A DNA stretch of 64,000 nt, taken from NCBI GenBank assembly GCA_950106755.1, contig OX467089.1:24409345-24473344 (forward strand). The letters are read 5' to 3'. A program made the position numbers and the translations under genes. The DNA comes from Climacium dendroides (taxonomy: Eukaryota; Streptophyta; Bryopsida; Hypnales; Climaciaceae). Positions 59,516 to 64,000 of this stretch are shown here, in pieces. Position 1 is the first letter of the stretch; each line of letters starts with the position of its first letter. The notes under the pieces were generated by a model. The model was not told the origin of the DNA, ran no database searches, and saw only the letters and a program-made list of their open reading frames with translations.

Positions 59516-62500
59516 ATGAAAGCTATGTACCCTATGATGAGTACAATTTTTATGACACATTTAGGTCTCTATTTTGTATTTTGTATGAGTTTCTCACAAC
59601 TTGTTATGATCCTTTATTCTATTAAATTGTTCTATATATCATTTAATTTATCGAAAACCTTGTGAAGATGGTGCACATCATGATGAAAGTTGGTGAAGAC
59701 CATCACATAGTACATAATAACCATAGTTACATTAGGGCATTAGTACAAGTACTATTAAGTTGAATAGGTTGTTCAATTCAACCAATTAGAATAGGAACTC
59801 TTTTGTAATATTAAATTAAGTAAAATAAGAGTGCATTGTCAAATTTGGGGTATAATTGTACACATTTGTTAAGCCAATGGATGTGATCCACATAAAACTT
59901 GTCATCATTATGAAGGTGAACGGAGGTAAGACAAATGTTTCACCATTTTTTGAGAAGCACATTTCAATGAATTTTGGGGACTCTTTAAGGGGCTCTTTGA
60001 GGGCCCACTCCTTTCTTGGTGAATAGGTGGGGTGAAAATTTCTTCATTCAAGTGTTGTTCATTTTTAACATAAAAAGATGTATAATCCAAAGATTACAGA
60101 AGATGCTTTTCAAATATACTTCAATTACTTTTATATCTTTACTCTTGATATGAATTTTAAGCAACTATAAGAGCATATCTCTTTTGACTTTGAACCCAAC
60201 TAATGAAATGACATTTATCAAGTGCAGTTTCTACTTCAATTTGAAATTTTAAAAAAATCATGAAATTACATATTATATGGCAATTTGAACTTTGGATCTA
60301 TTATCATTGTCTATTCTTGTTCTAATTATAGAATGAAACAAAAATTAGTTTACACCAAGATGTTCTAGTATACTACGATATAATTTTGTAATGAAATTAC
60401 CAAATTTTTGAAGAATATTTTGTATTTGATATAAGCTTTTTTTCCCACATATTAGCAATTATTTTACCCTTGAACAATGGAGGGTATTTTTTCAAGAAAA
60501 TTGTCAAAAATTGCCAAGTTTTGGCACATTCACCAAATTAAATAATTGGAACTCCTTTTTGCACTTTAACCATACAAAAGTGCAGTAGGTCAATCAGTTC
60601 AAAATATTCAATTGTTTTGACAATGTGGATTGCAAGACAAAATATATTCAAAGCAATGAAAAAGGATTTTTTTTAACCTCACCAAATACAGATAGCAAAC
60701 TTTGAGCCCTTTAGAATGTGATTTTGATCTACTTACAATAGAGTCTTTAGACCATTGAGTACTAAAATATATTAGGTATATTTATGCAAATTTTTAGAAG
60801 CAAATAAAGGGGCTATAGTCTTATTTTTTTTTCTTGCAATGCAATGAAGATATGTAACTTGGCAATACACTATCCATTTTTTTGATGAGCTCTTGTACAT
60901 TGAGGATTTAAAAAATTCCAATGGTGAAAATATAGAGCAAAACATCTAGAATATGTCGAAAAATTTACAAAATATTTGATTACATAAATTGTAAGATTCC
61001 TAATATAGTATTTGAAGTTAGAAGGAAATGTTTTTTTTTCAAAATTGCTCGACATAGTTAACAAAGTTTAACTCCTTCTCGACTAGAATATTTAGTTTTT
61101 TTGACAATTTTATACTATATTATATTAGTTACATACATGCCAAACTTCAAAAGTACAAAAATCTACTTAAACATTCAATTTAAAGTCCCACGGATAATTG
61201 TCTTTTATGGATTAAATACTAAAAAGAATTGAATATCTTGTGATATATACAAAACATGTGATTTCATCTCTAGAAAATAAATAAAATAATTCTCTCCCAA
61301 AAAAAATGGGAAAATAGATCATACAAAAAAACGGTATTGAGATTGATCACTTAACTGCTTAATGCATAAGGTACGATATTTTGGTGTCAACCAAACTTTG
61401 AAGTATAATTTAGAAAATTCTAAATTACTATTCTTGGTATTTTTTAATATACTTTAAATTTAATTTTAAGCATCAAAATTATAATTTTGACTAAAATGAT
61501 TTACAATTTTTCTAGGAAATTTTTTGTATAATGTTGTCTATTGTAAATATTTGATTTTTTAGTATTAGAGGCTCTTAGAGTTGAACTTCAAATACACAAG
61601 ATTTTGAGGGAAATCACATTGAAAATTCACTTAAAAAAATTGTAGAGTAGATTTTGAGAGGCCGGCCATAAATGGACTATGGTTATATATGTTATGTTCT
61701 TTAGTCCTTTATAAACTAAACATTTAAATTTTGAACAATGGATGAATGCAAACAAATTCCAAGAACAAAGAAATGCATTTTCCCGTGTATTAGTTCTTTA
61801 ACATTTGTACAATAATGATTTTGAAGACTTTGCTTTGCAAATATTCTATAATTCAAAAGATATCAATAGGTCTATTTTATTAAAAATCACTATAATTAGA
61901 ACTTAGCATTTTCAATTAAATTTTTTTTTTCAAAATCACAAATAATATGTACCATATACATACTAGTAACTGTGTACATTTGAGTTTCAATATGTTTTTT
62001 TTCCACAAGGTCAATATTATTTTTTATAATTTTTAAAAAAATCATAATTTATAAATGAGATGAAAATATTGTCGTAAAATGAAATGACAATTGTATTTGA
62101 AAATTGTGACCTTTCTGCAATCAAGTTCACAACTATATGTATCAATGTATTATCAATGTGAGACATTTTGATCAAATATTGCTCTAAGGCATTTTTGGTG
62201 TAGTATGCTAATATATATAGTAAGTGCTGCTACATAGTTAGTAGCATGTCTACAATAGGTGAATAGAGGTAGTCACACCTTCTTCAAACCTAAAATTACA
62301 ATGAAGAGTGCAAAGTTGAGGAAAGAAAAGAAGAACCAATTAAGAGCCATATGTCATTGGAAGGTATGACATCCCTTTTTTGTTGTTTGGAGAACAAGAG
62401 TGTAGAATTGGAAAATACCCTACAATATAGAATGTAAAATGAAGGCAGTAAACACAGCTATAGTATGGAATACAAGATGAAGGCATAGAACTTGGGCATC

Positions 62501-64000
62501 AACAAAAAACAGCATGGAAAATGTGGTAAATAGGAGCACAAGAGAATACATTTAAATGACAAAATCTTCTTCACATCCATTAGAGGTAGTTGCACCTTCT
62601 TCACTGCTAAGGAGTTCTCTGGAGAATGGAGAGGTGGCAGCTCCCCATTAGCTTCACACTAATTCCTTCCAACAAAATATACTTCTACTACAAAAGCTTC
62701 TGCAAGTTGATTATTCTTCAAGAGCAAAAGAATGGTCACAAAGAAGCATTTGCGAGTGAAATTTATTCTCTTACACTCTACAGTTTTGCTCCTCCAATGT
62801 CGATTTCATTGTCACTACTGTTGTTTGATTGGATCTAGGAACTCAAGCCTGATGGATTGGATCTGTGCACCAAGTAAACTTACCCCATGTGTGCTTGGAG
62901 GTAAGGTAGTGGGCTTGTGAAGCACCCCTTTATGGGTTGGTCAGAGTTTTTGAGGGATTAGAAATCTAGAAAAGTGTTTTTTCTTATTTTTTTAATTGCA
63001 AAGAAGATATGGTGAAATCAAATGTAAGTAGTTTCATATTTTTCAGAGTAGTTGTGATTTTGTTATGACTTTTAGAAAAACTAGAGTAGGCCCCTATTGT
63101 TGCTTGTAGGCCTGTCAAGAAGCGAACTCACATAATTTGTAAAAAGGTCTAACAAATTTAAAGAAATAGGGTGGCATGCAAAAAATATTACTGATGGTTT
63201 CAAAATGCAACATAGAAGAAACAAATATGGACCCTACGTAGTGGATGAAGGTAATACATGTGGTTATAGTATAAGGAAGTCAAGGTGCCATTACTATGTC
63301 TAGAGAGAGTTCTAAATAAGGCAGTTGTGAAACAGTAATCAACAATGGTGAATGTGGAAGGACCTTGTTGTGGCTCTAAAAGCAACCTATTTCAAAAACT
63401 AATGTGTGGCAGGAAGCGCTAATTTAGAAAGTGGATTTCTGTGGATGGATGTCTAATGTCCGTTCATCCATAGCCATTGGACTGGTCGCAAAGCTTAAAG
63501 AAGGTAGTTTCAACTGATCTCTCACATTAGATTATCTCTTTCTACAAACCTCCACCGATCTTATTATAGTAACTATGTTCTTGTTGCTTCAGACCTCGAC
63601 ATGTAGAAATGAGTTGATAGTTGTAGACTATGCCGAAACAAAGTTGCTCAATGTCGAAGCTTAATCACTGTCGAAGTTGCACTTAATCAGTAGCCCAGCA
63701 TCAAAGTAAGTATCGGAAGTCAACATCGTTGGTGAATATCGAAGTCAGCATTGAAATTGCATGATACCATATGTTTGCAAGATCAAAAGCTCAGTCTTGT
63801 TGTTTGATTAGATCAAACATGCAATATTGTTGTCAGATTAGAAGCTTAACTCGAGAGGTGCACTCCCCCTTTTTCAATGTTAGTGTGCGAACAAAACTTT
63901 GGGCCTCTTATATACTTTTTGAATTTTAAGTAAAATTAAATGAAAAAAAATATGAATTGATTTTTCTACTTCAAAAGTTTACATTTTGATTTATTGATAT
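59516..64000. other. Gene-poor AT-rich region to window end
   Basis: 60480-61211 looks like an eroded inverted TTAA-type element: its end at 61190-61215 (GATAATTGTCTTTTATGG then ATTAA) mirrors the CCCCTAAAGGACAATTG end of the 28714 element. 62270-62370 shares phrases with 41810-41960. 63600-63770 repeats TCGAAG-containing phrases. 63167-63290 reads weakly like an integrase-end phrase (YGPYVVDEGN) but is isolated. No gene supported. Confidence 0.4.

Noticed and set aside
63167..63290. Short phrase resembling a retrotransposon integrase end (YGPYVVDEGN)
   Set aside because: Too short, isolated, and no reverse transcriptase, RNase H or LTR was seen nearby.

Overview
The window looks like nuclear DNA of a land plant. 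It has spliced genes with GT-AG introns, a chloroplast NDH assembly factor of the CRR7 type, a plant-type cation/calcium exchanger, a TIC32-like short-chain dehydrogenase, TTTAGGG-type telomere motifs and a nuclear tRNA-Gln. The intergenic DNA is very AT-rich, the elements are old and degraded, and one autonomous Helitron relic carries an endonuclease domain. A bryophyte, lycophyte or fern seems more likely than a flowering plant, but that is an inference and I do not name a species.

Layout. Positions 1-3775 hold the 3' part of a decayed Helitron (Helentron type: HUH Rep, PIF1-like helicase, exonuclease/endonuclease/phosphatase domain). Positions 5262-6236 hold a 37-bp minisatellite, a TATA box and a broken OTU-like gene. 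Positions 6234-10015 are a giant near-perfect palindrome (two 1,874-bp arms, 34-bp loop), each arm carrying the same unrecognised, frameshifted protein gene. Positions 11113-11253 hold a Harbinger-like MITE. Four intact protein genes and one tRNA follow, all on the minus strand: CCX exchanger (12729-15760), SDR (22806-26353), tRNA-Gln(CTG) (32291-32361), CRR7 (33097-34683) and a cyclophilin with a new-looking repeated C-terminus (53037-58436). A possible small gene relic with a telo-box leader lies at 21038-21613 on the plus strand.

The rest is a gene-poor repeat landscape. It contains TTAA-flanked elements with CCCCTAAA ends (piggyBac-like signature), three non-autonomous Helitrons (two in head-to-tail tandem, one nested in a TTAA element) that each keep a 62-codon ORF, a degenerate ~145-bp tandem repeat, a 115-bp-arm hairpin at 59272-59515 and several minisatellites.

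The host genes are not an operon or a pathway. CRR7 and possibly the SDR relate to the chloroplast, CCX is a membrane transporter and the cyclophilin a folding catalyst. The best candidates for something undescribed are the palindrome with its unknown protein, the triplicated C-terminal module of the cyclophilin, the SDR that has lost its catalytic Ser and Lys, and the small ORF kept in the Helitrons. Exon structures were read by eye from splice sites, frame and family similarity, with no transcript evidence.
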